Assembly: GCA_025266875.1 (NCBI GenBank)
Contig: JALLLT010000059.1
Location: 124,001 to 188,000 of the forward strand
DNA: 64,000 bases
Origin: Fennellomyces sp. T-0311
Taxonomy: Eukaryota > Mucoromycota > Mucoromycetes > Mucorales > Lichtheimiaceae
Reading direction: 5' to 3'
Made by a program: the position numbers and the translations under genes. How positions within the stretch are numbered: the first letter of the stretch is position 1; every line of letters begins with the position of its first letter. Positions 1 through 12,731 of this stretch are shown piece by piece. The notes under the pieces were generated by a model, which was given only the letters and a program-made list of their open reading frames with translations, did no database searches and was not told the DNA's origin.

Positions 1-1144
1 GTAGAGAATTTTATGTCTAGTTTGATGGAGTTATCAGAAGTTAAAGCGAGCGCCACTGAAAAGGAAGCTTACCGATTCCGCATATCGATCAAACGCTGCT
101 TTTGTCGACAGAGTGGTTCCTTTTCAAGCTTGTGAGCAAGATTCGTTTTAGATTATTTCGGCAATCTTCGGTACCTTTGTCAAATCCCGAGGTTATACAA
201 AACAATCAAGAGCCAGATTTTCTAATTTGGAATACAACACGAGAGGCAATCTATGAACAGTTTTGGTCGTGTCATTTAGTGTGGACGAAGGCATCTTACT
301 TTCTCTTGCAATAGTGGATAAAAGTCCTAATGCCCTCCATAAGAAGGCTGGGTATTAACTTATATCTTCGTTTCTTCGAAATATGGAAGTAAAAGGCTAG
401 TGCAGCGAGTGTGACCCGGACGGGGTTCGTTACCTTTGACCCTTGGATCTGATGGCTCACAGCATGTTTTCGCTTTTTGTCTGAGGTTAATGTGGGTGTA
501 TGAAGATTATAATGCGGCGGCTCGTTGCGGCATCTTAGAAAAATAACGGAAGAGCACGCTATTTGTTACTTGGTCGAACTGTCCGACATACTAATATTAC
601 CATGCTTCGTAATAAGGGGACCGTAGTGTCGGAATCGGGGTCGTCAAATATGATCGAGTGCGACTATTAATATACTTCTATGTGTTGCACAAGTAGTAGC
701 CAGGTCATTTGTGTAACTCTAGATATTTTCTTAGACAAGTTTGGCGTAATTATTTGAAAAATCAGCTCAGACGGTTTGTGCTCTCATGGAAAGCGAGCAC
801 GAGTATAATAGATAAACCTGTGACTAAACAACAAACCCGCTACTGTAATTTAATTTAAAAAGTCACTGTCTTATACAAGATCTTCGGCAAAGCCAATGTC
901 GCGCTTATACGGCTTTCAGGCAACTGAATCGGCAGTAGCCTGCTTAAACATCCATACGATGATGGAAATTAAATTATGCTGTGTGACAGTCGTATCAGCC
1001 AAAAATCCCGACTATTTGTAGATGAGGCATTGCAGAAGGATCCATAATACGAGCTACAAGTAAAAGGAAGAGTTTATGTATGCTACTGTATATACAAAGA
1101 ATCACACAAGTATGGTACATAGAGTTGTGAAGCAAAATAAAATA
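1..1144. other. stretch without a recognised gene
   Basis: Only short open frames with no recognisable motif or splice-consistent coding pattern are present. Base composition is AT-rich and unlike the coding island that follows. I see no repeat ends, RNA gene or transposon signature here. Confidence 0.5.
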
Positions 1145-2810
1145 CTATTGGATACGGGAGACTGTTGGCAGGCCAGTAAGCGCTTTAGCTGTCACCAAGT
1201 GCGACTGGGGATCTTGGAGCACGGTATACATGAGAATCCACTGCAGTCTATGCACAAACCAGGAGTTTAGCTGCCAGAATCGCAACCGCTCGATTTGCCC
1301 AATTGCGCGCACTCCGTCCCAGAAGGTTAAGCCAACGGTGTTGGTCCCATGCTGCTGTCGGCCATACCGTTCCACAACCTGACCGCCTATTCTTCCGGTG
1401 AGCAATGGTGCGCCGTATGCGAGAGCAGGCGCGAGTCTATCGGTGTAAATAGGTAATGAAATGATGTCGCTCAAAGAACGATACAAAAACGGGAAGCGAT
1501 GGGGCGATGTGAGTGGGGACAGTCGAACGTGCATCAATAGAGTGACAGGAATAGCGGTAATGAACGAATAGCCTAGGTCACGGAGCGCCTTGAACGTGTC
1601 CAGCATGTTGAACTTGCCACGACGATGCTTGTCAAAGTGCTCAATTCGTTCTGCAACCACAGTCATTTCGGCAGCCTTTTGCTCTTCCACTTCCTCCTTG
1701 CGATTCTCCAAAAGAACTTGCTCGGGGGTCACTTGTTCATCCGAGTTATCTTGTTTCCATTTCCTGGCCTCTCTTCTCGCACTCTCCTTCATGATGGTCT
1801 CCTCGTCGTATTGAGGATGGCGTGGAACAGCTCGTGTAGACGCAGAGGGCGGTGCTTGGTCCAAATTGCGACCTGTGATGTTGGCAAAAGATTCTTTTTC
1901 ATTATCGGTGGCAGATGGTGTTTTGTCTTCGACACCAGCTGCAGCGTCAGCTGCACCACCTATCTTGGATATCTCAGTAAACATAGCACGATCGCGGTCG
2001 GCGTTAGCGCCTTGTTCAGCCATTTGGTTGGCCTGTGCTAATGTCGGGAAGTTTTCGTGAGTGATGTCACTGGGATCCTCTGGTTGGTTTGCCAATGCGT
2101 CATTCTGCTTTTCCAAGGCAATGGTGCGTTCACTTGGCTTTTGTTCCTCGTGGGCCGACGCTTTGGCTGCTATCCTGGCAAAGCTTTGCGAAGGCGGTGG
2201 TGGCTTGACCTTCATGGTAGGGGTCCCAAGCATATCTTTGACATCCGGTATGCTCGACAAGCTTTCCCCGGAAGTAGCAGAGTGTGATGGGCTCGGCTGC
2301 AGGGCTGGGAAGTCCTTGTTTCCAGCTACGTTTGCAAAGGATCGTTCTGGATGCGGAGGCACGGTGGGATCTTTTCGGACGACTTTATCGTGATCCTCTT
2401 CCAGCAGATCGCTTACGCCCATGGATTTGGGTCCCTCCGATGGCTTTGATGCCTCTTGAGGAGAAGGAAAGTCGCTGACAAACGCGTAGGACCGCGCGTT
2501 TGCTTCTACACAGCGGCGATGTAAGTTGTAGGTGCCACAAGTTTCATGCATCATGTACCATACCTGGACTTGACGTTTTGATGGAGGGCTGCTTGTTGGT
2601 GTTGAGCAGGTCACCCACGCCCGACGCAGTTGGTTTGGAGGGGCCGGATGCTTCGCGTGGAGAGGGAAAGTCTGCCGACGCAGTGTCAACATGCTGCTCA
2701 CGATGATGATGATGTGCGTCCGACTGGGGAGGACGGTCTCGCAAGGCGTGGCTGTCATGGTTGCGCGCTGACAACCAGTCGTTGTTTTGCTGGTGCTGAT
2801 GGTTGGACAT
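1145..2810 (-). CDS. caleosin-like lipid-body protein with a long repetitive N-terminus
   Basis: Two exons: 2564-2810 and 1145-2505. The 58-bp intron has donor GTATGG and acceptor TGTAG, and the phase-1 join keeps the frame. The start is the ATG at 2810 (MSNHQHQQN...). The C-terminal ~165 residues resemble the caleosin family: a degenerate EF-hand (HFDKHRRGKFNMLDTFKAL), the 'LRDLGYS' that follows it, a hydrophobic stretch with prolines (membrane knot), and a late W-rich block (SWFVHRLQW). Caleosins bind Ca2+ and sit on lipid droplets, often as haem peroxygenases; here the EF-hand has lost most acidic ligands. The N-terminal ~270 residues carry repeated short blocks (DFPSPREAS / DFPSPQEAS, SFANVAG, SFARIAA, SFANITG, NFPTL) of unknown role. 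It is divergently arranged with the acetyltransferase gene. Family assignment is by eye and moderate; the N-terminal half could be a separate disordered module. Confidence 0.6.
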
Positions 2811-3438
2811 TGAGATAGGAAAGTGGAAAAGGTGTGTTTGTAGTGGAAGTCGATGGAAAAAACGTTGATATTTCAAAACCATAACGTCATGGCAAGTGTT
2901 TGACTAGCAAGACTTGTCCAATCACTGGAGGCTAAAGCCGCTTTTGCCTGTTTTGGATAGCGGTGGTCTGGACCATCCATGGCTTTCCAAATGGTCTGTG
3001 CGATGTCGTGGCAGTGGGTCTAGCGTGCTGGCCACGGAAGGTTGGTGCTCGCGGGATGAGGTGGCACCGTTGCCGAAAAAAAAGTGGGCCTACAATAATT
3101 GGTGTGTGCAACGGTTGCTGTTCATGGCACCAGAGCAAAAGGCTCCGTGCGCGAAACCTCCCATGCAGCAGTCTTTTTTACTTTGACCCCCCCAAAAAAT
3201 ATCATCGGGTAGCCTTGCTTTTCCCTCTTCCTTTCCACTCGTCGTGCTGGAATTCCAAATCCTTGATCCACAGCCCATCCGAGGGCACAAACGCAAAAGA
3301 AGTTCCTTACAAGATTCATTCAAGCGCAGACCTTTCGGTTTGGCTGGATCGCCCACCGTGATGGGGTCATCGCGACCCTTACCGTCAGTTTCATCACCTC
3401 CCCAATATATTCAGCAAACGATTAGCTCGCCATGCAAG

Positions 3439-4002
3439 ATGGCAGGGCCGACTGGTGGCTCGGGCAGCCGCAAGCGGCCAATCACCATAGGCATCCAGAC
3501 GGAGAGCCCGGCGCCCAAGGCGCGCATCGTTGACTCTCGCGTGCAGGCATCAGACATCAGCCACGACGTGCAGGCGTGCATGTTCAAGATGAAGCTGGAC
3601 GAGCGTGGCAGCATCGGTAAGGGGCTAAGCCATACAATGAAGCGGGATCAGACGGATTTGATTATTAAGGCAATGTTGTCGTGCACAATATATAGCGGCA
3701 CTATGCTACCTTCCGACCCGGATTCAATCACTTATCGAGTTCTATCACACAGTAAGCGGCCACTGAGGCAACAATAGGAAGACGCTAATTACCATGCATA
3801 GGAAATCCCGCTGGAGTACCGGCACATGGGCCTCGGGGATCTGCTTGCGTCGAGGGCATTTGCGTGGGCGGAGGAGCAAAAGGCGTTGGTGGTAGCGACG
3901 TGCCCGTTCGTGCGGCGGTATCTGCTGCACCATCGGCATGGCAACGTTGTGCGCACCGAGCAGGAAGCGATAGAGCTCTTAATGAAAGACAAATGTTATT
4001 AA
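3439..4002 (+). CDS. NATD1/YjdJ-type GNAT N-acetyltransferase domain protein
   Basis: Three exons by splice and phase agreement: 3439-3616, 3696-3751, 3802-4002 (144 aa). Donors are GTAAGG and GTAAGC, acceptors TATAG and CATAG. The joined product reads through the compact GNAT fold of the YjdJ/NATD1 family: FKMKLDERGSI (strand), IEFYHTEIP (the conserved HTEVP-like motif), then YRHMGLGDLLASRAFAWA (acetyl-CoA-binding G-x-G loop and helix) and VVATCPFVRRY (the conserved C/P-F/I-x-x-Y). Such proteins are small, usually stand-alone, with poorly known substrates. The start is uncertain: an in-frame ATG at 3361 would add 26 residues, and no targeting sequence is obvious. None of the three exons looks coding by itself, so the splicing pattern is the main evidence. 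Confidence 0.72.
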
Positions 4003-4193
4003 AAAGCAGGGCAGTAAGAAATCATAATTGATGTTGACATGAGCCATGCCTTTTTCATCCAACGAGTTGGCTGGTGACACAAGTTGCACATGTGTGAGGG
4101 TACAGTTGCAAATGAACTCACTCTCCTTTACCTCACTTGACCCTTTCACTCTCTATTTATTATTTTCCCTTTCTTTCCTTAATTTTGTCACCT

Positions 4194-4250
4194 TTTCTCT
4201 CTCTCTCTCACACACACGCACACCTTTCTCTCTCTCTCTCTCTCTCTCTT
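4194..4250 (+). repeat. CT-rich tract in the kinase 5' leader
   Basis: Two (CT)n runs separated by a short (CA)n stretch end about 44 bp before the kinase ATG. Pyrimidine tracts just upstream of the start codon are common in fungal promoters and leaders; here it probably belongs to the kinase core promoter or 5' UTR (inference). Confidence 0.6.
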
Positions 4251-4293
4251 ACAACACTTGTACAAACGACCACACTCACTCTTAGCATACAAT

Positions 4294-7194
4294 ATGACAG
4301 CCGCCACTGTTGCGCCACCACCCGCTGTCGTCGCCAGTGAATATCAGCGTGAGCCTGAAGTGCTGACACGTCGGTCGCCATCCGTCCGGTCATCCGCACA
4401 TGAATCGAAACGATTATCGACTGGGGGGCGGGATCCGTCCCTGCATCGACACGGCAGCACGCAGAGCCAGAGCAGCTCGCTGGACAACAAAAAGCGACGG
4501 AGCCAGGAGAGTCTGGTGAGCCGACGCCAATCCGAACGGCGAAAACCGATTCGCATTGGGAACTACATAATTAATCGCAAGACGATTGGCGCCGGGAGCA
4601 TGGGCAAAGTCAAGCTGGCCGAGTGCCTCACGGACAGCGAGCGGCAACAGGTCAGCAGCCAGGTTTCCTTTTATTTTTGTGGTGAAGTGAGGATGATAAC
4701 CGAGTTGGTGTGTGTGTGTTTTTCTTTATAGTATGCCGTCAAGATCATGCCCAAGGTCAACCTGGCGGCGATGAGCGAGAGCAACAGCAACAAGGCCAAA
4801 GACCCCAAGGACACGCCCAAAGAGCGCGAGCAGCGCACGGTGCGCGAGATGGCGATGATGCAGCTTCTGCGGCACCCCAACATCTGCCAGCTCAAAGAAT
4901 GGATCAGCGAGGGCGACTACTACTACATGTTTCTGGAGTATGTGGACGGCGGTCAGCTGCTGGACTACATCATCAGCCACGGCAAGCTGCGCGAGAAGCA
5001 GGCCCGCAAATTCGCCCGGCAGATCGTCAGCGCCTTGGGTATGCGCTGGGCTGACAACGACATTAAGGACCAGGATGGCTAATTTTTGCTTTATGGGGTA
5101 GATTACTGTCACCGGAATTCTATTGTGCATCGAGGTAAGCACGAGCTCGTTAGCCTTGATCATCGTTTGACCATGCCCCGCTCCTTGCCGCTTTTGGAAC
5201 AGATCTCAAAATAGAAAACATCCTGATTACCCGCGACGAAGACATCAAAATCATCGACTTTGGCCTCTCCAACATCTACTCGCCCTCGCGTCTGCTCAGC
5301 ACCTTCTGCGGGTCGCTCTACTTTGCCGCCCCCGAGCTGCTGCAGGCCCGTCACTACACCGGCCCGGAGGTCGACGTCTGGAGCTTCGGCGTGGTGCTGT
5401 ACGTGCTCGTGTGCGGCCGCGTTCCCTTCGATGACACCAGCCTGCCCGCGCTGCACGCCAAAATCAAGGCCGGCCAGGTCGACGGCTTCCCCGACCATCT
5501 CAGCAAAGGCATGTGCTGGAAGACCCCTCCCCGCCGCGTGCGAGCGCTAACACAATGAAAATAGATTGCGTGGATCTGCTGACCCGCATCCTTGTCGTGG
5601 ATCCAAAACGAAGAGCCACACTGTCTCAGGTGCGATCCCACCCGTGGATGAACAAGGGCTACGACGAGCCCATCCAGAACCACATCCCCCACCGCCAGCC
5701 ACTGGTCACCGTCGATATGGACATCATTGCGGGCATGGGCGGCTTTGGCTTTGGCGAGCCCAAGGACATCTATGCCAAGCTCGAGACGCTCATCGCCAAC
5801 TCAGACTACCGCACCGCCGCCTCTCAGGTCGACCAAAACTACCAGCAGAACCTGCTCAACCAGGGCAGCAGCAGCAAGCCGCGCTGGCGCAGAAGCTTGA
5901 GAAGCAAACGCATGTCGCAGATTCAAGACGACCCACAGTCCCTTCCCGCCATGTACGAGCCCCTCGTTTCCATATACTATCTCGCCAAAGAGAAGAAAGA
6001 GTACGACAACCGACAGCGCCAGCTGAAACGAGCACAAATGGCTTCGGCACAGTCCACGCCTGTCTTGCGACGATCCAACAGCACCATCGCCGCTTCAACC
6101 AGCACCAGTTCGCGAATTGAATCTGGTCTGACGCGACGGAAAACCGATCGCACGCCCAGCACTCCCAAACTCAACGGCTCGTCAAACATCACTCGATCGG
6201 GCAGCGTTCACTTTCCCACTCGATCAAACAGCGCACGGGGTGCCTCGTCCACTCTGTTGGCACGCAGCAAGAGCGCCGCACGCCGCATCGGTGCCATGTT
6301 GCCAAACACCAACATACAGCGCCAGTCCTTGGACGACTCGTCAGACAAGGACAAGGCTCTGCCACCTCTACCAGCACAGCCACCTGACCCCTCCGAGGCC
6401 AAGCCTACGTCGTCGCTGTCCACTCCGCTAAAGAAAACCTTCCAGCAGTTGCTCAAAGTCGACTCGTCCAGCGCCAGTACTCACAGCAAGGACGGACCAG
6501 AGAATAAGCGACCGTCATGGCGCCGACTCTCAATTAGCCGCCACTCGAAGTACACGCGCGCATCGATGGAAGCGGCAAGTGCCGTAGAGCCCATGCCTCC
6601 ACCGCCCACAAACAACAGCAATAATAATAATAATAATAGCAAGGCGGCTGCGAGCAATGGCCGAGTCTCCGAGTCTGGAGACGCACGAGGTAAACAACCA
6701 TTGTTTCCCATGCGCACAGGGTTACTCACGCATAACAATTAGACGTAGATGTAGGACCCATGCCTAAATTGGGCGCGCATCCAAAGAGCTTGTTCAACTT
6801 TAATCGAAGACACTTGTTTCGCAGCACCCCGCAAAAGCTTATGGATGACCTCAACGACCTCTTATGGCTGATGAACATCCGAACGCAGCAGTCGGTGCTG
6901 GAGCCGTTTGTTTTGGACTGTGAGTGCGACTATCCCGACTGGACCAAGTTCTTGCACAGAAGCACGGACGGCGACTCGGGCCAGTCGAGCAACATCGATC
7001 CAGATTCGGATCTGGAGGGCGAGCCGCTGCGATTCACAGTGATGATCTACCAGGCACGCTGGGCTGGAGGCAGACTAGGCGTCAAGGTCAAGGAGGCTGA
7101 GGACGATACGGCCAACGCAGCCAAAATTTACCGAAACTTGTATCACACTATTCTTTGCGAACTAGGCAAGGTTGCTGGTCGGACGCAAGCATAA
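4294..7194 (+). CDS. kin1: Kin1/PAR-1/MARK-type Ser/Thr protein kinase with KA1 domain
   Basis: Six exons: 4294-4650, 4732-5038, 5102-5134, 5203-5509, 5565-6689, 6743-7194. The kinase domain starts near residue 88 (glycine loop [13 protein letters not shown], then YAVKIMPK with the ATP-binding Lys). It continues through the catalytic loop HRDLKIEN, the activation segment DFGLSNIYS, a T-loop with [24 protein letters not shown] and HPWM. Next comes a long Ser-rich linker with a poly-Asn run (AAT repeat near 6620). The last exon holds a C-terminal KA1-like domain (FNRRHLF...[13 protein letters not shown], [13 protein letters not shown]) that binds acidic membrane lipids. In yeasts Kin1/Kin2 act in polarity and exocytosis. 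The fourth intron appears to use GC-AG ends (AAAG/GCATGT ... ATAG): only this split restores SKDCVDLL. Exon 3 is 33 nt. The symbol is given by family, not by alignment. Confidence 0.9.
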
Positions 7195-7411
7195 TAATAG
7201 TATACCATGTACCTCTCTGTTCCCCTTTCCCTTATATATACTATACTATATGTTACTACTTATCTTATATTAAAAACGGGCATCGCAGCATGACAACGCG
7301 TATGTATTATTTTTACAGTCAAGAACAGAAGGTAAAATGGAGTTTGTATGTAATGTAACAATGGAAAATGATAGGGAAAATATACACAGGGAGGAGGGGA
7401 ATAAATAGTAA

Positions 7412-9743
7412 CTACCACGCATTACTTGGTGCCCATGGGTCCCAGTATTGTGCGGTGTATGGTCGTGTCGCAAACATGGCCTGGAGTAGCTCGCTTTCGA
7501 TGCTTTGGTGGTGCTCCCACATGGCTCTGTCCGCTGCGTTGTAGTGATAACCTTTCCGTACTATGTCGACGCACCGCAGCACATACTCACGCGACGCCTT
7601 GACAACCCGGATAGGTACGTGCTTTTGCGCCTCTTCTGGGTCGACTAGGCCCAGGCACGCATTCCGGACATGTATATCCCACGCACTCAACAGACACGGC
7701 ATCAGCAAATCAGTGCATGCGTCCAAATCATTGATCACGTATTCGAAAAGCCGAACTAGGACCACCGCAGACCGATAGCAGATCTCTAGTGCTCGCAGTG
7801 TGTGCATTGCGCGCTCTTTTTCCTCGTACTTTTCGGCCACAGTGGAATCCTCGTTCGTGGACAGCTCCGACAGCACACCCTGGGAATCCTTTCTGCTGTT
7901 ATTCAGCCCATATTCCGGCGGTAGTGTCGGAATGAACGGTTCGTGGATGCTAATTAATGCTTGGTAGTACCGTACTGCCAGAAAGAGGGAGTTTGCATCA
8001 CAATTGTCCTCTTTGCTCAGTCGCCGTCGAAACTCGTCATCTGTCAAGTTGCTTTCAAAGATGCTGAGCGATAATCGAAACTCGCGCGGAAGATCTTTGC
8101 GGTAAAAGTCATTGAGCGCAGCCTCTGTCTTGACAAGCAGGGGCAACGGTATGGGGTCGTTAGAAAAGCGGGTTGTGTTGAGGTACGGATGGAGAATCGA
8201 ATGCATGCGCACACCGTACCGTTCCTTTGAGATTGCGCGTGATACTTCCGTTGGCTCGTCAGGGAACGTGACAGGTAAACTGCGCCGGCGATCGACGTAT
8301 CGAAACAGCTCCTTCAGCATTGAACGAGATTGCTCGCGCGTCTTGCGCATGGACTGCACTGCAATACCGCGTTGATTATTGTAAAATTCGATTTTCTGGG
8401 CGATAAAGAACATGATCGAGTGAGACCGTTTGAAGAGCTCCTGTTCCGCAGAGTGTGTGGTGCTATCTTGGGGTGGCATGTACTCGTCCGCCAGTAAATG
8501 CCGTAACCGCACGCAATGCTCCAAATATTTGGTGGCTTCGGTCGGCTGTTGCAGGTTAATATAGTATAAACCGATAAACAAATATGTCAAATATGACTCC
8601 AGGGTGAGGTCGTCGAACACGTGTGCAACCATGTACTTGGCGCGTCGGATGTAGTACGAATGCACATTGATTTGCTGGGAGTACGGGACGATGGCCAATA
8701 TATGTCGACAGCGCATCGTCAGAATAGCAGCCGCAATGGCACAGACTGCAGGTGACGATTCAGGATCGGTTCGATCAACGAATAATGAGTAGAACGTCGC
8801 TCGATGGAGACAAATGCTTCGGTAGAACTGGCACGAGAAAAAAGTCTCCAATAGCTTCAATGCAAGCTCTGTTCTTCCGGAATCTTTAAAATGAAGTACC
8901 AGCTCAGCCTCGTTCCCCTTCTTTTCGCCGTCATCTAGCCGTCGTTGCTCGTTGACGTGAATACAGCTTTTGACTGCTTGGAAGTGCGCTCGACGCAATG
9001 GCGAGTTGAGAGTGTAGCGATGCAATGTGGGCATTATCATCGACGAAGGCTGTTTCAGCAGAGGGGCACAATCGTCAGTTGCAAACCCAAATGCCTGGAT
9101 TTGATGCAGCAAGTCGTCATACGACAGAATATTCGTCTCGATGCATAATCCGTGTTTCCCTATCTTTAGCTTCCAATTCGCTGCCGGTGGATGACGTTTC
9201 CGAACAATTGTAAGCTGTGCAGGTGTCAGTGTCGATGTGGACGACGTTGGTGAGGACACTGTGGACCCACTCGAAGACGAGCAATTACTGCTCATGCCAG
9301 GCACAGAATCATCTGTAAAAGATTGTCTGGTGGACACTGATGGCCGTGTTCTGACTGCCCGATCCTGTGATGGTGGCGATTGCTGCAGTAGTCGCATTTC
9401 TTCTTCCATGTCGATCATGAGCTGTTCAAGTTCGTCCACATGTGCTTCGAGCTCATGGCTGTTAACCATGTCGACGTAATTGAGGTCGGGAGGCACTGCT
9501 GGCTTCAAATAATGACAATCAATGCCGAGCCGTTTGCATCTGTTTGTTACATGCGTTAGTCGAAAGGGCCCTGTTTAGCTATTGAGCACACGTGCGGTGG
9601 GTGATTACCGTTCGCAAGGCTGGCCCGAGCTGCACTTCTTTTTACGCTCCCGACAACCTGCAAAAAGATATTAGTAACGGAAGGTCGCCATCGTTGCAAT
9701 GTGGTGTACCTTCACATGGTACATTCTTCCCTTTCGTTGTCAT
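7412..9743 (-). CDS. Zn2Cys6 fungal-type transcription factor
   Basis: Three exons: 9710-9743, 9609-9657 and 7412-9539. The first two are tiny and are needed to complete the zinc cluster. The joined N-terminus begins MTTKGKNVPCEGC and gives the exact spacing C-x2-C-x6-C-x5-C-x2-C-x6-C (ending RLGIDCHY), i.e. a Gal4-type binuclear cluster. A leucine/glutamate-rich helix follows (HELEAHVDELEQLMIDMEEEM, possible dimerisation coiled coil), then a Ser-rich linker and a ~500-residue helical region typical of the fungal-specific middle homology region. Total about 720 aa. It is convergent with the kinase gene (217 bp between stops). Target genes cannot be inferred. Confidence 0.88.
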
Positions 9744-12731
9744 TATTTTTGCTGCGTGAAACCAGAGAATTGCAGCAAGAACCGCAATTTGATCGTTGGT
9801 CTGACCTCCGAAACACCGCGGACTCGCACCATTTTACCCACCAGCATTCGTTCTATCTCGATCGAACTTCTTCAGTACGCAATTGCTTTTACCCGTCTTT
9901 ACATAACCCCCGTGCAAGAAAATGCATCATACTATGTACTGTGATGCCTCCTGCAAGGGCAAAACAACCTTCTCCAGACACTGGGATGAACGTTGGAAGC
10001 ATGTAAAGCGCCCCGTAACGTGCAATTTACGGTGCTGGGTGGTGTAAGCCAAAATAAAAGCACTTAATACGTAGTGCTTTTAGCTTGAAAAGGATAATAT
10101 GTATATTATAATTCACTTTATCAGTCGAGCCATTCGGCTCAGCACCATGTAAAGGAGTATCAGCTACTACTTGTACGACACCATCTTTACTCAAAGGGAT
10201 TGGTCAACACGAAAAATCTATTTTGCCGATTCCCGAAGGTTTGGTGAGAGTCTCCGAGTTTAACAGTAACGGCTCAACGAGTGTCCACAAGTTGGCAATT
10301 AAACCCGCTGAGGATGGTACTCTATATAAACAAACATCTAACTCTAAGATATCAAACAGCCAGCTGCATTTAATGACCCTGAGTTCCGCCTTATCAGATC
10401 ATCGACACTTGAAACAGTTGAAGTGAATCGCAACATAAAAATCGCTGGATGTTATCGCTATCGACGATCATAATTCTATCTACCGAATTACGTAGAGCAT
10501 AAAGAATTATGGTCCAAATTGCGGATTAACATGAATCAAAGGCTAAACAAAACGATGGCCAAATGGGGGTACTGCATAGTAAGTTCAAGGTTACTGTCTT
10601 GAATAAGTAACAGTTTCCAAGATTTATCCTTACAACGTTTAAAGTACGAAGTGCAAGCATTAGATTAATGCCTACAGGCAGATCTCGCCAAGATTTTGTT
10701 GCAGAAAAAGAGGTTTTATCGAGTAATAAGTTCCTCCAAAATGATGCAAAAATCAAGGCTGTTGCGAACCTGAGTGTTGCAAAAGCAAGGTTCGGCTGTA
10801 CTAATATTTATGGTAAAATATTGCTTATGGCTAGAATGGCGGATTAATGCAAGCGGATATGCCCACTGTAATATGCACCATGACAATCAGTTGATAATTA
10901 CGCAAGGTAATATAAAATTGCTATATAGTACCTGTGAACTTGTCATCGATATGTTTATTTACTGATTACAGTCAGATATCGCATTTCGCAACTCCCGATC
11001 GTTGCACACTCTACGAGTTTTGCAACAACTTTTTGCAATTGAAAGTGATAATTCAGAGCTTGTGTACCCCCGTTTGTTGCAGATCTCCCTTTTTTGTACA
11101 CAAAAAAGTGGGGTTCGACTGTACGTACCTTTTCTTGATGATAGCTCCTCTTGAAGATGCTACGTATTCTGGTTACCACGATTCGAACCTTACCTGGTGA
11201 AGCTGCTTCTCCATGGAGTAGCTTTTTTCTTCATCTGTGGTGGCTGAATCGCAGCACCTTATGTAGGCTATGGATATTATACAAAAGTGTTATATATGCG
11301 AAACCAATCAGATGAGACCCATCGGTCGAAGATTTAAGATTCTTTATTTTATGAAAGACCTTTTTGTCTGCTTTTATACAAGAGATAGTTGATATGGTCA
11401 ATTACTTGCGTCTCTTGGTGTAAACTAAGGGTTTTGCCAAGTGTATCAAGGAGTTCTTTTATCAACGGCTGCGCGTGCTGTGATGTGCATCTGCAATTCT
11501 CAGTCCTCAGCTATTGTAGCGTGCGTACAATCCTTCAAGGGATAACGAAGAAATCAGTATGGTGTATGTATTTTATAACCGACACAAACCTTAATTTTTC
11601 TCAATTTTTTAATTTCAAATTCCGCTTTATATATAAAGGTAGAGAGGGTTACACACAGCTAATCGTGTCTGCCAACTCTTCTGTGGGACTTCTGTCGCCT
11701 AGGACTTCCACTGCTGCCTCTCCTGCATTGTGGCCTAAACTATATGCTTTGATATATTGCATGTACTGATTATAGTATCGTTGTATGATAGCCTTGTCTG
11801 CTGTCTTATAGAGTAACTAGTGAATGTTTTTTGTAGGCCGCGGAATGAGTAGTCACATTGCAGACGCGCTTCACGTTTTGCTGCAAGGTGGCGAGCGAGC
11901 TACCATCATAATAAGCACGAAATAAATTATCAGCACCTTCTTTCCATGAAAGTCATCGACCAGAGAAAGTTCAGGTCTGGCAATAGGCATTAACTGATTC
12001 GCTGATATGTCTGGTAGTTCCCAGTCTTCTTGCCTCTCAACGGATTCAATTGTTGACTCCAATGACTCACCAGGATCACTTGTAGCAGCCTTCTTAAATT
12101 TTCAACTGGTACAGTTCAAATTTGCAACAGCTTTTTGACACTTTATTTTACCAGCCATTCTGTAAGAGATCGAAACAAGAAGGATATAGATGAGCAACGG
12201 CACGCTGAGATCGTAAACGTAGGTCCAGCCAATGACAGCGGGTACACCAGTGTTACACAGTTATTTCAAACTCAATAAGGCATTTGGGTATTCTCAATTT
12301 TTTCTCGACCTTAGTATATTTTGCCCGAACTGACCAACTTTGAACTCTCATAAAAATTTTCTTTGTTAGAAAAATAAATAAAGTGGCTCGTAATAATTAT
12401 TTACAAAGGCTTTATCTTCCATTATTACGAATTAGTTTTACGAAATATTGACATAGAAAAGTGTTATAACGATTCAAAGTTGGGGTAAATTTGTGTCGGT
12501 TATTAAATACATGCACCATACATACTCCACTGCTCCCAGCGGGCGTTAATTGTCAGTGGATGTAAACGCCCGTCTTGTTCTTAAGAATATTGGACATGAG
12601 CTATCAATCAAAGCTGGTTTTATTTGATGATTGCAGTTCCCAGAATTAGCCGCTACACAGTTATCAACAACAAAACATCAAGTCATACCACTAATTTTAA
12701 TATACTGGTTACTTAAGGTTATATAGGTGAT
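9744..12731. other. gene-poor stretch with repeat scraps
   Basis: No splice-consistent gene was found. Two short motifs ending in GTTCGGCTGTAC (near 10790) and GGTTCGACTGTAC (near 11110), the second next to a ...TTTTTTGTACAC run, resemble the terminal repeats of the Tigger element at 17542, so decayed pogo-type scraps are likely. A B-box-like TTCGAA at about 11183 is not in a tRNA fold. Confidence 0.4.

Noticed and set aside
11170..11200. B-box-like TTCGAA motif that could mark a tRNA or SINE
   Set aside because: Flanking bases do not form the T-arm stem and no A-box or acceptor stem is found at the right distance.
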